Assembly: GCF_026651855.1 (NCBI RefSeq)
Contig: NZ_CP093280.1
Span: forward strand, 2,272,001 to 2,336,000
Direction: 5' to 3'
DNA from: Pseudomonas silvicola
Lineage (GTDB): Bacteria; Pseudomonadota; Gammaproteobacteria; Pseudomonadales; Pseudomonadaceae
DNA: 64,000 nucleotides
Of this stretch, positions 1 through 9,045 are shown in pieces. The translations under genes and the position numbers were made by a program. Below the pieces are notes generated by a model. It was not told the origin of the DNA, made no database searches, and saw only the letters and a list, made by a program, of their open reading frames with translations. Positions within the stretch are counted from its first letter, which is position 1. Every line of letters begins with the position of its first letter.

Positions 1-2
1 TC

Positions 3-191
3 GAAGCCTGCCTGGGCCAGGCGGTGCAGCACACTACCCTGCGGGGGCGTCTGGAGCGCATGAAGGACAAGGGCTGGATCATCGATACGGGGGAGAAGAA
101 CCGGCCACCCATGGGCCGGCCGCAGACGCTGCTGGAGCACCGGCCCGAAGCGGGACGGGTGTTCGTGTTCGACCGCAGCGTGCTGGTGTGA
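3..191 (+). CDS. C-terminal fragment, probable winged-helix protein
   Basis: Only the last 62 residues are inside the window; the gene begins upstream. The reading frame is open from base 3 to a TGA at 189-191. A helix with the motif LRGRLERMKDKGWI is followed by a basic glycine/proline loop (PPMGRPQTL), which looks like the recognition helix and wing of a winged-helix DNA-binding domain. That points to a transcriptional regulator, but the visible part is too short to name a family. The gene lies on the same strand as the iron-type ABC importer that follows, separated by about 85 bases that contain a Fur-box candidate, so it is probably a separate transcription unit. Confidence 0.45.
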   Translation, partial: EACLGQAVQHTTLRGRLERMKDKGWIIDTGEKNRPPMGRPQTLLEHRPEAGRVFVFDRSVLV

Positions 192-216
192 CGGGCGTGC
201 CTGAGGCAAGTTTCAC

Positions 217-235
217 GTTAGTGGGAATCATTGCC
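217..235 (+). promoter_or_regulatory. Candidate Fur box
   Basis: This 19-base site matches the classical Fur consensus at 13 of 19 positions, including an intact AATCATT core. It lies 40 bases upstream of the ATG of the substrate-binding protein, where a repressor would block the promoter. The inference is iron repression of the three-gene importer. The match was made by eye and not scored against a matrix. Confidence 0.5.
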
Positions 236-275
236 CGTTAAAATCGGCGCGTTTTTTTACCTGCCGAGGTTTCCG

Positions 276-1421
276 ATGCGTCGCCGTGCAACCCGCTTCC
301 CCCGCGCCACAGGCTGGTTCGCCGCCGTGGCATTCAGCCTGTTCAGCCCGTTGCTGCTGGCCCAGACGGTGACGGATATCGCCGGGCGCACGGTGCAGGT
401 GCCCGACAACCCTCAGCATGTGCTGCTGGGCGAAGGGCGGATGATCTATGCCTTGGCTCTGCTGGAAGGCCAGCAGCCCTTCAAGCGCGTGGTCGGTTGG
501 CAGGGTGAGCTGAGTTCGGTGGACAAGCCCGGTTATGACGCCTTCAAGGCTATTTACCCGGCGATCGGCGAGGTGCCGACCATCGGCACCACCTCCGAAG
601 CCAGCGTCAGCCCCGAGAAAGTACTGGCCCTGAACCCCGATGTGGCCATCTTCGGCGTCGCCGGCCACGGCCCGGGCCTGGACAACCCCATCGTCAAGCA
701 GTTGCAGGACGCCGGTGTGCCGGTGGTTTTCATCGACTTCCGCCAGCACCCCCTGCAGAACACCGTGCCCAGCATGCGTCTGCTGGGCAAGGTGCTGCAC
801 CGCGAGCCCCAGGCCCAGGCCTACATCGATTTCTACCAACGCCACCTCAAGCGCGTACAGGACGTGGTCAACGCCGTACCGCGCGACCAGCGCCCCAGCG
901 TGTTCATCGAGATGCTGGCCGGTGTCGGCAAGGGCGGGGTGCCCTGCTGCCACACCGCCGGCAATGGCAACATGGGCGACTTCATCGAGGCAGCCGGCGG
1001 CAATAATATCGCTGCTGGCCTGCTGCCAGGCGTGATCGGCGACATCAACCTGGAGAAACTCATCGCCGCTGACCCTCGTTTCTACCTGGTCAGTGGTACC
1101 CGCGACAACACCGCCACCGATGCCGGCTACAAGGCCGGCGGCGGCGTAACCGTCGCCAACGCCCGGGCCAGCCTGCAGACGCTGGTGGCTCGCGAGGGCA
1201 TCAACAGCCTGACCGCCGTGCGTGAAGGCCGGGTGCATGGCCTGTGGCACAACTTCTACAACTCGCCGTTGAACATTCTGGCGGTGGAAGCCATGGCGAA
1301 GTGGTTCTACCCGCGGCAGTTCGCCGACCTGGACCCGCAGCAGAGCAAGGCCGAACTGCAGAAGTTGCTGCCCGAGGACATCAGCGGCGCCTACTGGGCT
1401 GATCTCAAGGCCACCCCATGA
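276..1421 (+). CDS. ABC transporter periplasmic substrate-binding protein (FecB/BtuF type)
   Basis: A 381-residue periplasmic binding protein of the TroA/FecB fold (peripla_BP_2 family) that would deliver an iron-siderophore, haem or corrinoid ligand to the permease encoded next. The ATG at 276 has GAGGT six bases upstream. An in-frame TTG at 231 would put an implausible extension before the signal peptide. Residues 1-30 form an export signal with an arginine-rich start and a hydrophobic core ending near LLLAQ. The mature part opens with TVTDIAGRTVQVP, the usual first strand of this family. The stop overlaps the next ATG (ATGA), so the two genes are translationally coupled. The ligand cannot be read from sequence; the Fur-box candidate upstream favours iron. 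Confidence 0.85.
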   Translation: MRRRATRFPRATGWFAAVAFSLFSPLLLAQTVTDIAGRTVQVPDNPQHVLLGEGRMIYALALLEGQQPFKRVVGWQGELSSVDKPGYDAFKAIYPAIGEVPTIGTTSEASVSPEKVLALNPDVAIFGVAGHGPGLDNPIVKQLQDAGVPVVFIDFRQHPLQNTVPSMRLLGKVLHREPQAQAYIDFYQRHLKRVQDVVNAVPRDQRPSVFIEMLAGVGKGGVPCCHTAGNGNMGDFIEAAGGNNIAAGLLPGVIGDINLEKLIAADPRFYLVSGTRDNTATDAGYKAGGGVTVANARASLQTLVAREGINSLTAVREGRVHGLWHNFYNSPLNILAVEAMAKWFYPRQFADLDPQQSKAELQKLLPEDISGAYWADLKATP

Positions 1422-2473
1422 ATGCGCCGAGCGAGGCGACGGTCATCATGGATGACTACCAGCGCGTGCTGCGTCGCCGTGTACTGCTGCTGGGGCTGTT
1501 CCTGGCAGCCATCATTGCTTCCCTGGTGCTGGACTTTACCCTGGGCCCCTCCGGCCTGACCCTGCCCGACCTGTGGCAGACGCTGCTGCACAAGGCCTCG
1601 GTCAACCCCGGCCAGCAGGTGATCGTCTGGAGTATTCGCCTGCCCCAGGCGCTGATGGCTGTGCTGGTGGGCGCAGCCCTGGGCCTGGCCGGCGCGGAGA
1701 TGCAGACCATCCTCAACAACCCGCTGGCCAGCCCCTTCACCCTGGGGGTATCCCATGCGGCGGCGTTTGGCGCGGCGCTGGCCATTGTGCTGAACCTGGG
1801 CATACCCGGGGTGCCGGATGAATGGCTGGTGGCGATCAATGCCTTCATCTTCGCCCTGATCGCCACGTTGCTGCTGGACCTGCTGGCACGCTGGCGCAAG
1901 GCCGATACCAGCGTGGTGGTGCTGTTCGGTATTGCGCTGGGGTTTACCTTCGGCGCGCTGGTCTCGCTGATCCAGTTCGTGGCCACGGAAGACTCGTTGC
2001 AAGCCCTGGTGTTCTGGACCCTGGGCAGCCTGGCCCGGGCCAGTTGGCTGAAAGTGGGACTGCTGGCGCTGGCCGTGGCCTGTGCCTTGCCCATGGCCCT
2101 GCGTCGTGCCTGGCAACTGACGGCCTTGCGCCTGGGCGAGGACCGGGCCGCCAGCTTCGGTATCGATGTGAAACGCTTGCGCCTGGGGACGTTGCTGCGG
2201 GTCAGTGTGCTCTCGGCACTGGCGGTGGCCTTCGTCGGCACTATCGGTTTCATTGGCCTGGTGGGCCCGCATATCGCCCGCCTGCTGTTTGGCGAAGACC
2301 ACCGTTTCTATCTGCCGGGCAGTGCCCTGGCCGGGGCGCTGATTCTGTCGCTGGCGTCGGTGGCGTCCAAGAACATCATTCCCGGGGTGCTGATTCCGGT
2401 GGGCATCGTCACCTCGCTGGTGGGCATTCCGTTTTTCCTGTCCATCGTGCTGCGTCGCAACGGAGGCCACTGA
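1418..2473 (+). CDS. ABC transporter permease, FecCD family
   Basis: A 351-residue inner-membrane permease of the FecCD/BtuC family, about ten transmembrane helices, forming the channel of a type II importer for iron chelates or corrinoids. The family hallmark is visible in the first third: GLAGAEMQTILNNPLASPF followed by LGVSHAAAFG. The conserved GTIGFIGLVGPHIAR segment, part of the contact with the ATPase, lies near residues 273-287. The start overlaps the binding-protein stop by four bases, and the stop overlaps the ATPase start, so all three importer genes form one coupled operon. One permease gene implies a homodimeric channel. Confidence 0.9.
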   Translation: MNAPSEATVIMDDYQRVLRRRVLLLGLFLAAIIASLVLDFTLGPSGLTLPDLWQTLLHKASVNPGQQVIVWSIRLPQALMAVLVGAALGLAGAEMQTILNNPLASPFTLGVSHAAAFGAALAIVLNLGIPGVPDEWLVAINAFIFALIATLLLDLLARWRKADTSVVVLFGIALGFTFGALVSLIQFVATEDSLQALVFWTLGSLARASWLKVGLLALAVACALPMALRRAWQLTALRLGEDRAASFGIDVKRLRLGTLLRVSVLSALAVAFVGTIGFIGLVGPHIARLLFGEDHRFYLPGSALAGALILSLASVASKNIIPGVLIPVGIVTSLVGIPFFLSIVLRRNGGH

Positions 2474-3249
2474 TGAGCGCCCATCAACTGCGTATCGAGC
2501 AACTGGATGTCAGCTATGGCAAGCGACGCATCATTGAACAGCTATCGCTGACGGGCGTGTGCCACGGTGAAGTGACGGCGTTGCTGGGGCCCAATGGCAG
2601 CGGCAAGTCGACCTTGCTCAAGGCCATCGCCGGCCTCACCCCGGCCCGTGGCCAGGTGCTGCTGGACGGCGCCGACCTGCTCACCGCCAGCTACGCCAGC
2701 CGGGCCGAGCGGGTGGTGTACCTGCCGCAAAGCCTGCCAGCCAGCGTGCACCTGCGCGTGTTCGAGTCGCTGCTGGTGGCCCGCCGTGCCAGTGGCAATA
2801 CCTCGCGCCAGCAAGACATCGATGAGGCGCGGGCGTTACTGGAGCGCCTGGGTATCGCACATCTGGCCATGAGTTTCCTGGACCAGCTGTCCGGCGGCCA
2901 GAAGCAACTGGTGGGACTGGCCCAGGCGTTGATCCGCAAGCCGGTGCTGCTGTTGCTCGATGAACCGCTGAGTGCGCTGGACCTGAATTACCAGTACCAC
3001 GTGATGGACGTGATCGGCCAGGAAACCCGCGAGCGCAACATGGTGACGTTGATCGTGTTGCACGACATCAACATCAGCCTGCGCCAGACCGACCGGGTGC
3101 TGATGCTCAAGGGCGGCCAATTGATTGCCCATGGCGCGCCGGACCAGGTGATCGACCCGGCAAGTCTGGCCCGGGTCTACGGTGTGCGCGGTCGCGTGGA
3201 GCGCTGCTCGCAAGGCAGCGCCCAGGTGATGATCGACGGCCTGGTGTGA
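2473..3249 (+). CDS. ABC transporter ATPase, FecE/BtuD type
   Basis: A 258-residue cytoplasmic ATPase that powers the importer. Walker A is GPNGSGKST at residues 39-47, the ABC signature is LSGGQKQ, and Walker B is LLLLDEPLSALDL, followed by the switch histidine in VLHDIN. Length and motif order are those of FecE/FhuC/BtuD proteins. The chosen ATG at 2473 overlaps the permease TGA by one base; a longer reading of the same frame runs back through the permease gene and is an artefact. It ends 30 bases before the convergent cmoB gene; a short GCAGCC/GGCTGC dyad lies in that gap. Confidence 0.92.
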   Translation: MSAHQLRIEQLDVSYGKRRIIEQLSLTGVCHGEVTALLGPNGSGKSTLLKAIAGLTPARGQVLLDGADLLTASYASRAERVVYLPQSLPASVHLRVFESLLVARRASGNTSRQQDIDEARALLERLGIAHLAMSFLDQLSGGQKQLVGLAQALIRKPVLLLLDEPLSALDLNYQYHVMDVIGQETRERNMVTLIVLHDINISLRQTDRVLMLKGGQLIAHGAPDQVIDPASLARVYGVRGRVERCSQGSAQVMIDGLV

Positions 3250-3279
3250 ACCTCGCAGCCGCTGCCGCCAGGCTGCAGG

Positions 3280-4236
3280 CTACTTGCGAGCCTTGATCAC
3301 GGCGCGCATCGGCGCTGGCAGGCCTTCGATGGTGCGGCTGTGGTCATTGGGGTCGAGGAAGTCGCCCAGTGACTGGTACTTCATCCATTCGGTGCTGCGC
3401 TGTTCCTGCACCGTGGTGATGCTCACGTCCACGCACTCGATGTCGCGGAACCCGGCGCGGCGCAGCCACAGTTCCAGGGCTGCCACCGAGGGCAGGAACC
3501 ACACGTTGCGCATCTGCGCGTAGCGGTCTTCCGGTACCAGCACCTGGTGCTTGTCGCCGGGCACTACCAGGGTTTCCAGCACCAGTTCGCCGCCCTTGAC
3601 CAGGCAGTCCTTCAGCGCCAGCAGGTGTTCGATGGGCGAACGGCGATGGTAGAACACGCCCATGGAAAATACCGTGTCAAAGCCTTCCAGGTTCGCCGGC
3701 AGGTCTTCAAGGGCGAAGGGCAGATGCCAGGCAGGCAGGTCGGGCAGGTAGCGCTGCACGGCCTGGAACTGGCAGAAGAACAGCCAGTTGGGGTCCACGC
3801 CGATGACGCTGTCGGCACCAGCGCCGAGCATGCGCCACTGGTAGTAGCCGTTGCCGCAGCCCACGTCGAGCACGCGCTTGCCCTTGAGGTCCAGGTGCGG
3901 GGCTACCCGGGTCCATTTCCAGTCCGATCGCCACTCGGTGTCCACGTGCACGCCGAACAGGTTGAACGGGCCTTTGCGCCAGGGCGACAGCCCCATCAGG
4001 GCGTCGTGCAGCTGCTGGCGGGTGGCGTCGTCGCAGGGGCAGTCCAGCGTCAGGCTCTGGGCCAGCTCGATGTCACTGGGGTGTAGCGCCGGCAGGGCAT
4101 CGAGTGCCGCCTGCCAGCGCTCCAGGTCACCGTGGCCTTTCTGCATCTTGGCGTCGAGCTGGGCCTGCAGGCCCTCGCTCCACGTGGCCAGGGGCGTGCC
4201 CGCCATGCGGCGGACCAGGGGGGCTAGATCAATCAT
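3280..4236 (-). CDS. cmoB: tRNA U34 carboxymethyltransferase CmoB
   Basis: A 318-residue enzyme that transfers the carboxymethyl group of carboxy-S-adenosylmethionine to 5-hydroxyuridine at tRNA position 34, producing cmo5U and widening wobble decoding. The N-terminal helical part ([33 protein letters not shown]) is specific to CmoB. The nucleotide-binding motif [15 protein letters not shown] follows near residue 120, and [11 protein letters not shown] lies further on. Length matches the family. The start overlaps the end of cmoA by four bases, so the gene for the enzyme making the cofactor precedes and is coupled to the gene using it. Confidence 0.96.
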   Translation of the reverse strand: MIDLAPLVRRMAGTPLATWSEGLQAQLDAKMQKGHGDLERWQAALDALPALHPSDIELAQSLTLDCPCDDATRQQLHDALMGLSPWRKGPFNLFGVHVDTEWRSDWKWTRVAPHLDLKGKRVLDVGCGNGYYQWRMLGAGADSVIGVDPNWLFFCQFQAVQRYLPDLPAWHLPFALEDLPANLEGFDTVFSMGVFYHRRSPIEHLLALKDCLVKGGELVLETLVVPGDKHQVLVPEDRYAQMRNVWFLPSVAALELWLRRAGFRDIECVDVSITTVQEQRSTEWMKYQSLGDFLDPNDHSRTIEGLPAPMRAVIKARK

Positions 4237-4976
4237 GGCAGGGCAATCAACGAGGCAAAGTTAAGGCATTGGAACCATGGCACCACCTTGGAGAAACCAG
4301 CCGCCAGCAAGCGCTCGCGGTGTTCTTCCAGGCTGTCGGGCTTCATCACGTTTTCGATGGCGCTGCGCTTCTGGGCTATTTCCAGTTCGCTGTAGCCATT
4401 GGCGCGCTTGAAGGCGATGTGCAGGTCGGTGAGCAGGTCGTGTTCCTGGCTGTCGGCAAAGCGCAGCTTTTCCGAAAGAATCAGCGCGCCACCCGGCACC
4501 AGGGCCTGGCGGATGCGTTGCAGCAGGCCCAGGCGCTGGTCGCGGGTGATGAATTGCAGGGTGAAGTTCAGGGCGATGACCGACGCCGGCTGGAAGCCCA
4601 GGCTAAGAATGTCGCCGTCGATGACCTGCACCGGCAGCAATTCCTGGAACATCGAGTCCTGGGCGTTGAGGTATTCACGGCAGCGCTCGACCATGGCGCT
4701 GGAGTTGTCCACCGCGATCACCCGGCAGTCGTCGGTGCGCACGTGCCGGCGCAGCGACTGGGTGACCGCGCCCAGTGAGCTCCCCAGGTCGTACAGCGCG
4801 GTGTGCGGCTGGGCGAACTGGGCGGCAAGCACGCCGAGGTTCTCGACGATGGTCGGGTAGCCGGGCACCGAACGCTTGATCATGTCCGGGAATACCCGCA
4901 CCACGTCCTCGTTGAAAACGAAGTCGGGCACCTGGGCCAGGGGCTGGGCGAAAATGCGGTCGGGTTCTTTGCTCAC
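4233..4976 (-). CDS. cmoA: Carboxy-S-adenosyl-L-methionine synthase CmoA
   Basis: A 247-residue enzyme that converts SAM and prephenate into carboxy-SAM, the donor used by CmoB. The SAM-binding loop is [15 protein letters not shown], with [16 protein letters not shown] after it and the ALNFTLQFI segment typical of CmoA. Both length and motif spacing are normal. It is the first gene of the cmoAB operon; the upstream 170 bases hold a REP-like inverted repeat and no other gene. Confidence 0.96.
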   Translation of the reverse strand: MSKEPDRIFAQPLAQVPDFVFNEDVVRVFPDMIKRSVPGYPTIVENLGVLAAQFAQPHTALYDLGSSLGAVTQSLRRHVRTDDCRVIAVDNSSAMVERCREYLNAQDSMFQELLPVQVIDGDILSLGFQPASVIALNFTLQFITRDQRLGLLQRIRQALVPGGALILSEKLRFADSQEHDLLTDLHIAFKRANGYSELEIAQKRSAIENVMKPDSLEEHRERLLAAGFSKVVPWFQCLNFASLIALP

Positions 4977-5064
4977 GGCGGTTCCGGCGGGTCGGGAAAA
5001 TCGAGGGGCGGCATTTTACCGGGAATGGCGGTTTATTGCAGGTATGCCTGATGAATCACGTCGT

Positions 5065-5138
5065 CTGTTTCCCGAGCTACGTCCGGCCCCACATTGGCAG
5101 GCGTTCTCATGTGGGACCGGGCGTAGCTCGGGAAGCAG
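5065..5138. repeat. REP-like inverted repeat, GTGGGACCGGGCG family
   Basis: Two 30-base arms in opposite orientation (5065-5094 and 5109-5138) share the core CCCGAGCTACG and the end CCCACAT, separated by a 14-base loop. The same core with GCTTCGC in place of GCTACG recurs at 5607-5635, 19629-19659 and 61104-61170. It sits between cmoA and the end of the chagasin-like gene. Confidence 0.75.
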
Positions 5139-5150
5139 GCGATGCTGATC

Positions 5151-5543
5151 TCACTTGACGGTGATGGCGCAGTCGAACACCTGCACCGGCTTCACCTCAG
5201 GCGCCCACGGCTGCTGCAACACCAGCAGCAACTGCCCCTGCCCGGCGGCCTTGGCCTGGAAGCGCCACGTCGATTGCCCGGCGGCGCCGACCAGCCCGGC
5301 GTCCTCGGGGTTGCTGTACACCTCCGGGCTCAGTACCCGCAGCACGGCGGGCGCGGGGTTCTGCACCAGCCAGCGATAGCCGGTGGTGGGGTTGCTGGGC
5401 AGGGTGAGGGTGAGGGTTTGGCCATTGACCAGTTTCAGCGGGCATTCGCTCTGTCTGGCCAGCTCGACGTTGTGCGCCGGTTGCTGGGCGCAGGCGGCCA
5501 GCAGGGCAATGCTGGCGGGCAGGAGAAGGCGGGCGGCGGTCAT
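5151..5543 (-). CDS. Chagasin-like (inhibitor I42 family) lipoprotein
   Basis: A 130-residue predicted lipoprotein of the chagasin family of cysteine-protease inhibitors. The start at 5543 has GGAG six bases upstream. A lipobox (LLAAC) ends the signal peptide at about residue 18. The family signature loops are present: SNPTTGYRW (the NPTTGY loop that inserts into papain-like active sites), a GAAGQSTWRF strand and a late QQPWAPE segment. It should sit in the periplasm or outer membrane. It lies head to tail with lon, about 100 bases downstream of the lon stop. The physiological target is unknown. Confidence 0.85.
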   Translation of the reverse strand: MTAARLLLPASIALLAACAQQPAHNVELARQSECPLKLVNGQTLTLTLPSNPTTGYRWLVQNPAPAVLRVLSPEVYSNPEDAGLVGAAGQSTWRFQAKAAGQGQLLLVLQQPWAPEVKPVQVFDCAITVK

Positions 5544-5606
5544 GGGCGGCTCCATGGAGGTCAAGGATGGCCGCCAGCATAACCGAAAAAAATGGGGCTT
5601 CAACCC

Positions 5607-5635
5607 TGTGGGACCGAGCTTCGCCCGGTCCCACA
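5607..5635. repeat. REP-like hairpin, GTGGGACCG family
   Basis: TGTGGGACCG (5607-5616) and CGGTCCCACA (5626-5635) are perfect inverted arms around a nine-base loop, just past the lon stop codon. There is no T-run, so it is a weak candidate for an intrinsic terminator and more likely one copy of the dispersed repeat also seen at 5065, 19629 and 61104. Confidence 0.75.
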
Positions 5636-5640
5636 ACTAG

Positions 5641-8058
5641 TCAGAACAACACCTTCGCCACATCGGCAAAACGCTTGGCAAAGTGCACTGTCAGGCCTTG
5701 CTTGAGGTAGTCCGGCAGCTCTTCGAAATGCCCGCGGTTGGCTTCCGGCAAGATCAGTTCATTGATCTTCTGCCGCCGCGCCGCGATCACCTTCTCGCGC
5801 ACACCGCCAATCGGCAGCACGTGCCCGGTCAGCGTCAACTCACCGGTCATGGCCACGCCTTTCTTCGGTGCCTGATCACGGGCCAGGGACAGCAAGGCGC
5901 TGGCCATGGTCACGCCGGCGCTCGGGCCGTCCTTGGGCGTGGCGCCCTCGGGTACGTGCAGGTGCACGAACGCCTCGTCGAAGAAGCTCGGGTCGGCGCC
6001 GTACTGCTGCAGGTTGGAGCTGATGTAACTGTGGGCGATTTCCGCCGACTCCTTCATCACCTCACCCAGTTGCCCGGTCAGCTTGAAGCCGCGGTTGTGG
6101 GTGTGAATGCGCGTGGCTTCGATGGGCAGGGTAGCGCCGCCCATGCTGGTCCAGGCCAGGCCCGTGATCACGCCCTTGCCCGACAGCACCTGTTCGCTGC
6201 GGAACACCGGCATGCCCAGCGAAGCTTCCAGATCCTTGGGGCCGATCTTGATGACACTGTCCGGCGCATCCAGCAGGCGCACCACGGCCTTGCGCACCAG
6301 TTTGCCCAGCTGTTTCTCCAGCTGCCGGACGCCGGCTTCGCGGGCATAGCCTTCGATCACCGCGCGCAGTGCAGTGTCGCTGATGCTCAGCTTGCTCTTG
6401 TCGACGCCGGCCTTCTCCAGTTGCTTGGGCCACAGGTGGCGCTTGGCGATGGCCAGTTTCTCTTCGGTGATGTAGCCGGACAGGCGAATCACTTCCATGC
6501 GGTCAAGCAGGGGCCCGGGGATCGAGTCCAGGGTGTTGGCGGTGCACACGAACAACACCTTGGACAGGTCCAGGCGCAGGTCCAGGTAGTGGTCGAGGAA
6601 ATCGACGTTCTGTTCCGGGTCGAGGGTCTCCAGCAGCGCCGAAGCCGGATCGCCCTGGTAGCTCTGGCCCATCTTGTCGATCTCGTCGAGCATGATCACC
6701 GGGTTCATCACTTCGACGTCTTTGAGCGCCTGCACCAGCTTGCCCGGCTGGGCGCCGATGTAGGTGCGGCGGTGGCCCTTGATCTCGGCCTCGTCACGCA
6801 TGCCGCCCACGCTGAAACGGTAGAAAGGCCGGCCCAGGGACTCGGCGATGGACTTGCCGACACTGGTCTTGCCCACGCCAGGCGGGCCCACCAGCAGCAC
6901 GATTGAGCCGCTGATCTCGCCTTTGTAGGCGCCCACGGCGAGAAATTCCAGGATTCGGCTCTTGATGTCATCCAGGCCGGCGTGGTGCTGGTCCATGACC
7001 TTGCGGGCGAACTTGAGGTCCAGCTTGTCTTTGCCGTACACGCCCCAAGGCAGGGCGGTGGCCCATTCCAGGTAGTTGCGGGTCACCGCGTATTCCGGCG
7101 AGCCGGTTTCCAGGATCGCCAATTTGCCCATTTCCTCGTCCACGCGCTTTTGCGCCTGGGGTGGCAGGGTCTTGCCTTCCAGGCGCTGCTGGAACTGCTC
7201 GAGGTCGGCGCTGCGGTCGTCCTTGGTCAGGCCCAGCTCCTGCTGGATGACCTTGAGCTGTTCCTTGAGGAAGAACTCACGCTGGTGCTCGCCGATCTGG
7301 CGGTTCACCTCGGCGGAAATCTCCTTCTGCAGGCGCGCTACCTCGACCTCCTTGCGCAGCATGGGCAGCACTTTCTCCATGCGCTTGAGCATGGGCACGC
7401 AGTCCAGCACCTGCTGCAGCTCGGCGCCGGTGGCGGAAGTCAGGGCCGCGGCGAAATCGGTGAGCGGCGAGGGGTCGTTGGGGCTGAAGCGGTTGAGGTA
7501 ATTCTTCAGCTCTTCGCTGTACAGCGGGTTGAGCGGCAGCAACTCCTTGATGGCGTTGATCAGCGCCATGCCGTAGGCCTTCACCTCGTCGGTGGGCTCG
7601 GCAGGTTGATGCGGGTATTCCACTTCCACCAGGTAGGGCGGGCGGTGGTGCTTGAGCCAGTTGCGGATGCGCACGCGGGACAGGCCCTGGGCCACGAACT
7701 GCAGCTTGCCGTTTTCGCGGCTGGCGTGGTGGATCTTCACCAGGGTGCCGTACAGCGGCAGGTTGGCGGTGTCCAGGTGGCGGGTGTCCTGGGGTGTTTC
7801 CATGAAGAACAGCGCTAGCGAGTGATGTGGCTCCTTGGCCACCAGGTCCAGGGTCTCGGCCCACGGCTCTTCGTTGACGATCACCGGCAGCACTTGCGCG
7901 GGGAAGAACGGGCGGTTGTGGATCGGGATGATGTAGACCTTGTCCGGCAGGTTCTGGCCGGGCAATGCCAGCTCGGTGCTGGAGTGGGTCGAATGTTCGA
8001 TGTGGTCGTGGTCCAGGGAGGCAGTGGGGTGTTCCGGGAAATCCTGCTGGTCGCTCAT
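5641..8058 (-). CDS. lon: ATP-dependent Lon protease
   Basis: An 805-residue cytoplasmic AAA+ serine protease that degrades misfolded and regulatory proteins. The start MSDQQDFPE at 8058 has AGGTG upstream; a further in-frame start five codons earlier lacks one. Domains in order: N-terminal LonN domain from about residue 40, helical linker, AAA+ module with Walker A GPPGVGKT near 390 and Walker B VIMLDEIDKMG, then the protease domain with Ser in KDGPSAGVTMA near 711 and Lys in REKVIAARR near 754. The acidic, His-rich N-terminal 30 residues and the position beside gcd and oprB suggest the second lon paralogue of the P. putida group rather than the clpX-linked one; that paralogue call is an inference from context. 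Confidence 0.95.
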   Translation of the reverse strand: MSDQQDFPEHPTASLDHDHIEHSTHSSTELALPGQNLPDKVYIIPIHNRPFFPAQVLPVIVNEEPWAETLDLVAKEPHHSLALFFMETPQDTRHLDTANLPLYGTLVKIHHASRENGKLQFVAQGLSRVRIRNWLKHHRPPYLVEVEYPHQPAEPTDEVKAYGMALINAIKELLPLNPLYSEELKNYLNRFSPNDPSPLTDFAAALTSATGAELQQVLDCVPMLKRMEKVLPMLRKEVEVARLQKEISAEVNRQIGEHQREFFLKEQLKVIQQELGLTKDDRSADLEQFQQRLEGKTLPPQAQKRVDEEMGKLAILETGSPEYAVTRNYLEWATALPWGVYGKDKLDLKFARKVMDQHHAGLDDIKSRILEFLAVGAYKGEISGSIVLLVGPPGVGKTSVGKSIAESLGRPFYRFSVGGMRDEAEIKGHRRTYIGAQPGKLVQALKDVEVMNPVIMLDEIDKMGQSYQGDPASALLETLDPEQNVDFLDHYLDLRLDLSKVLFVCTANTLDSIPGPLLDRMEVIRLSGYITEEKLAIAKRHLWPKQLEKAGVDKSKLSISDTALRAVIEGYAREAGVRQLEKQLGKLVRKAVVRLLDAPDSVIKIGPKDLEASLGMPVFRSEQVLSGKGVITGLAWTSMGGATLPIEATRIHTHNRGFKLTGQLGEVMKESAEIAHSYISSNLQQYGADPSFFDEAFVHLHVPEGATPKDGPSAGVTMASALLSLARDQAPKKGVAMTGELTLTGHVLPIGGVREKVIAARRQKINELILPEANRGHFEELPDYLKQGLTVHFAKRFADVAKVLF

Positions 8059-8364
8059 GGGGCACCTGCGCAAATGACTATGCCGGTTTAGATGGGGCAG
8101 GCGGGCAGTGGTTTCAATGGCGGCACTCCAGCTTTACCAAAACCTGACGATAACCTTCATACAGAGCGGCCCCGCGGCCGCGAGACTGCGTTGCCGGCAC
8201 GAAGTGCTACGCTCCTGATTGGGTTCGCCCCCTTTCGTCGGGAATTCAGGGATGATGGCAATAAGCCATAATCATGGCGTGATCTCTGGAGCCAGGGTGT
8301 TTATTCTGGCTCGGCTGAAACTGCCAGGGCTGGCGATATGTGTTTTCCGACTTTGGGTGCCACC
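8059..8364. other. Divergent promoter region, lon / cupredoxin operon
   Basis: This 306-base gap separates two divergent transcription units and must contain both promoters. A GC-rich palindromic stretch (GCGGCCCCGCGGCCGC) lies near 8166-8181. No RNA gene or coding sequence is evident, and no heat-shock promoter for lon could be assigned with confidence by eye. Confidence 0.4.
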
Positions 8365-9045
8365 ATGGCAAAAACCTGTGTGCGATTTGCTGTATTGATG
8401 CTGGGCCTGTGGGCATCGGCCTTCTCGGCTGCCGCCCCGCTCAAGGCGCTGATACTGGACGCCCAGGGCAAGCCGTTGGCTGATGCGGTGCTGACCCTGG
8501 CCGGCGACAGTGCGGCGGGGAATGCCACGCCTACCGCCAGCATGGACCAGGTCAAGCAGGAGTTCGTGCCTCACGTGCTGGCCGTGCACACCGGCACACG
8601 GATTCGCTTCCCCAACAGCGACAACATTCGTCACCAGGTGTACTCGTTCTCGCCGGCCAAGCGCTTTGAACTGCGCCTGTACGAAGGCACCCCGACCGAC
8701 CCGCTGCTGTTCGACAAACCCGGCGTGGTGGTGTTGGGTTGCAATATTCATGACTGGATGCTGGGTTACATCTACGTGACCGATGACCCCTGGTTCGCGG
8801 TCAGCGGGGCCGACGGCACATTGAGCCTCGATGTGCCCCCCGGCCGCTATCAGGCCACCCTGTGGCACCCGCAGTTGCCCGACCAGCGCGTGAGCCCTGG
8901 AGGCACCATCGACGTTGCCGCCATTGGCCTGCAGCGCTCCTGGAACCTCACGGTAGAGCCGCTGGCGGCTGATACCCCTCATGCTCCTGAAACGAGTGGC
9001 TTCGGCGATGCGTTCAATAAAGCTGTCCGTGAAACTGAGAAGTAG
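8365..9045 (+). CDS. Exported cupredoxin-like (methylamine-utilisation type) protein
   Basis: A 226-residue periplasmic protein with a signal peptide ending near FSAAAP. The C-terminal two thirds carry the pattern of a type 1 copper site: His in IRHQVYSF, then GCNIHDWMLGYIYV supplying Cys, His and Met. This is the plastocyanin/azurin arrangement found in proteins usually annotated as methylamine utilisation protein. Role inferred: periplasmic electron carrier or copper-dependent sensor. It heads a four-gene operon with a c-di-GMP phosphodiesterase, a DUF3034 protein and a truncated haemoglobin, and its end overlaps the phosphodiesterase gene. An alternative start at 8338 would add nine residues before the signal peptide. 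Confidence 0.8.
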   Translation: MAKTCVRFAVLMLGLWASAFSAAAPLKALILDAQGKPLADAVLTLAGDSAAGNATPTASMDQVKQEFVPHVLAVHTGTRIRFPNSDNIRHQVYSFSPAKRFELRLYEGTPTDPLLFDKPGVVVLGCNIHDWMLGYIYVTDDPWFAVSGADGTLSLDVPPGRYQATLWHPQLPDQRVSPGGTIDVAAIGLQRSWNLTVEPLAADTPHAPETSGFGDAFNKAVRETEK

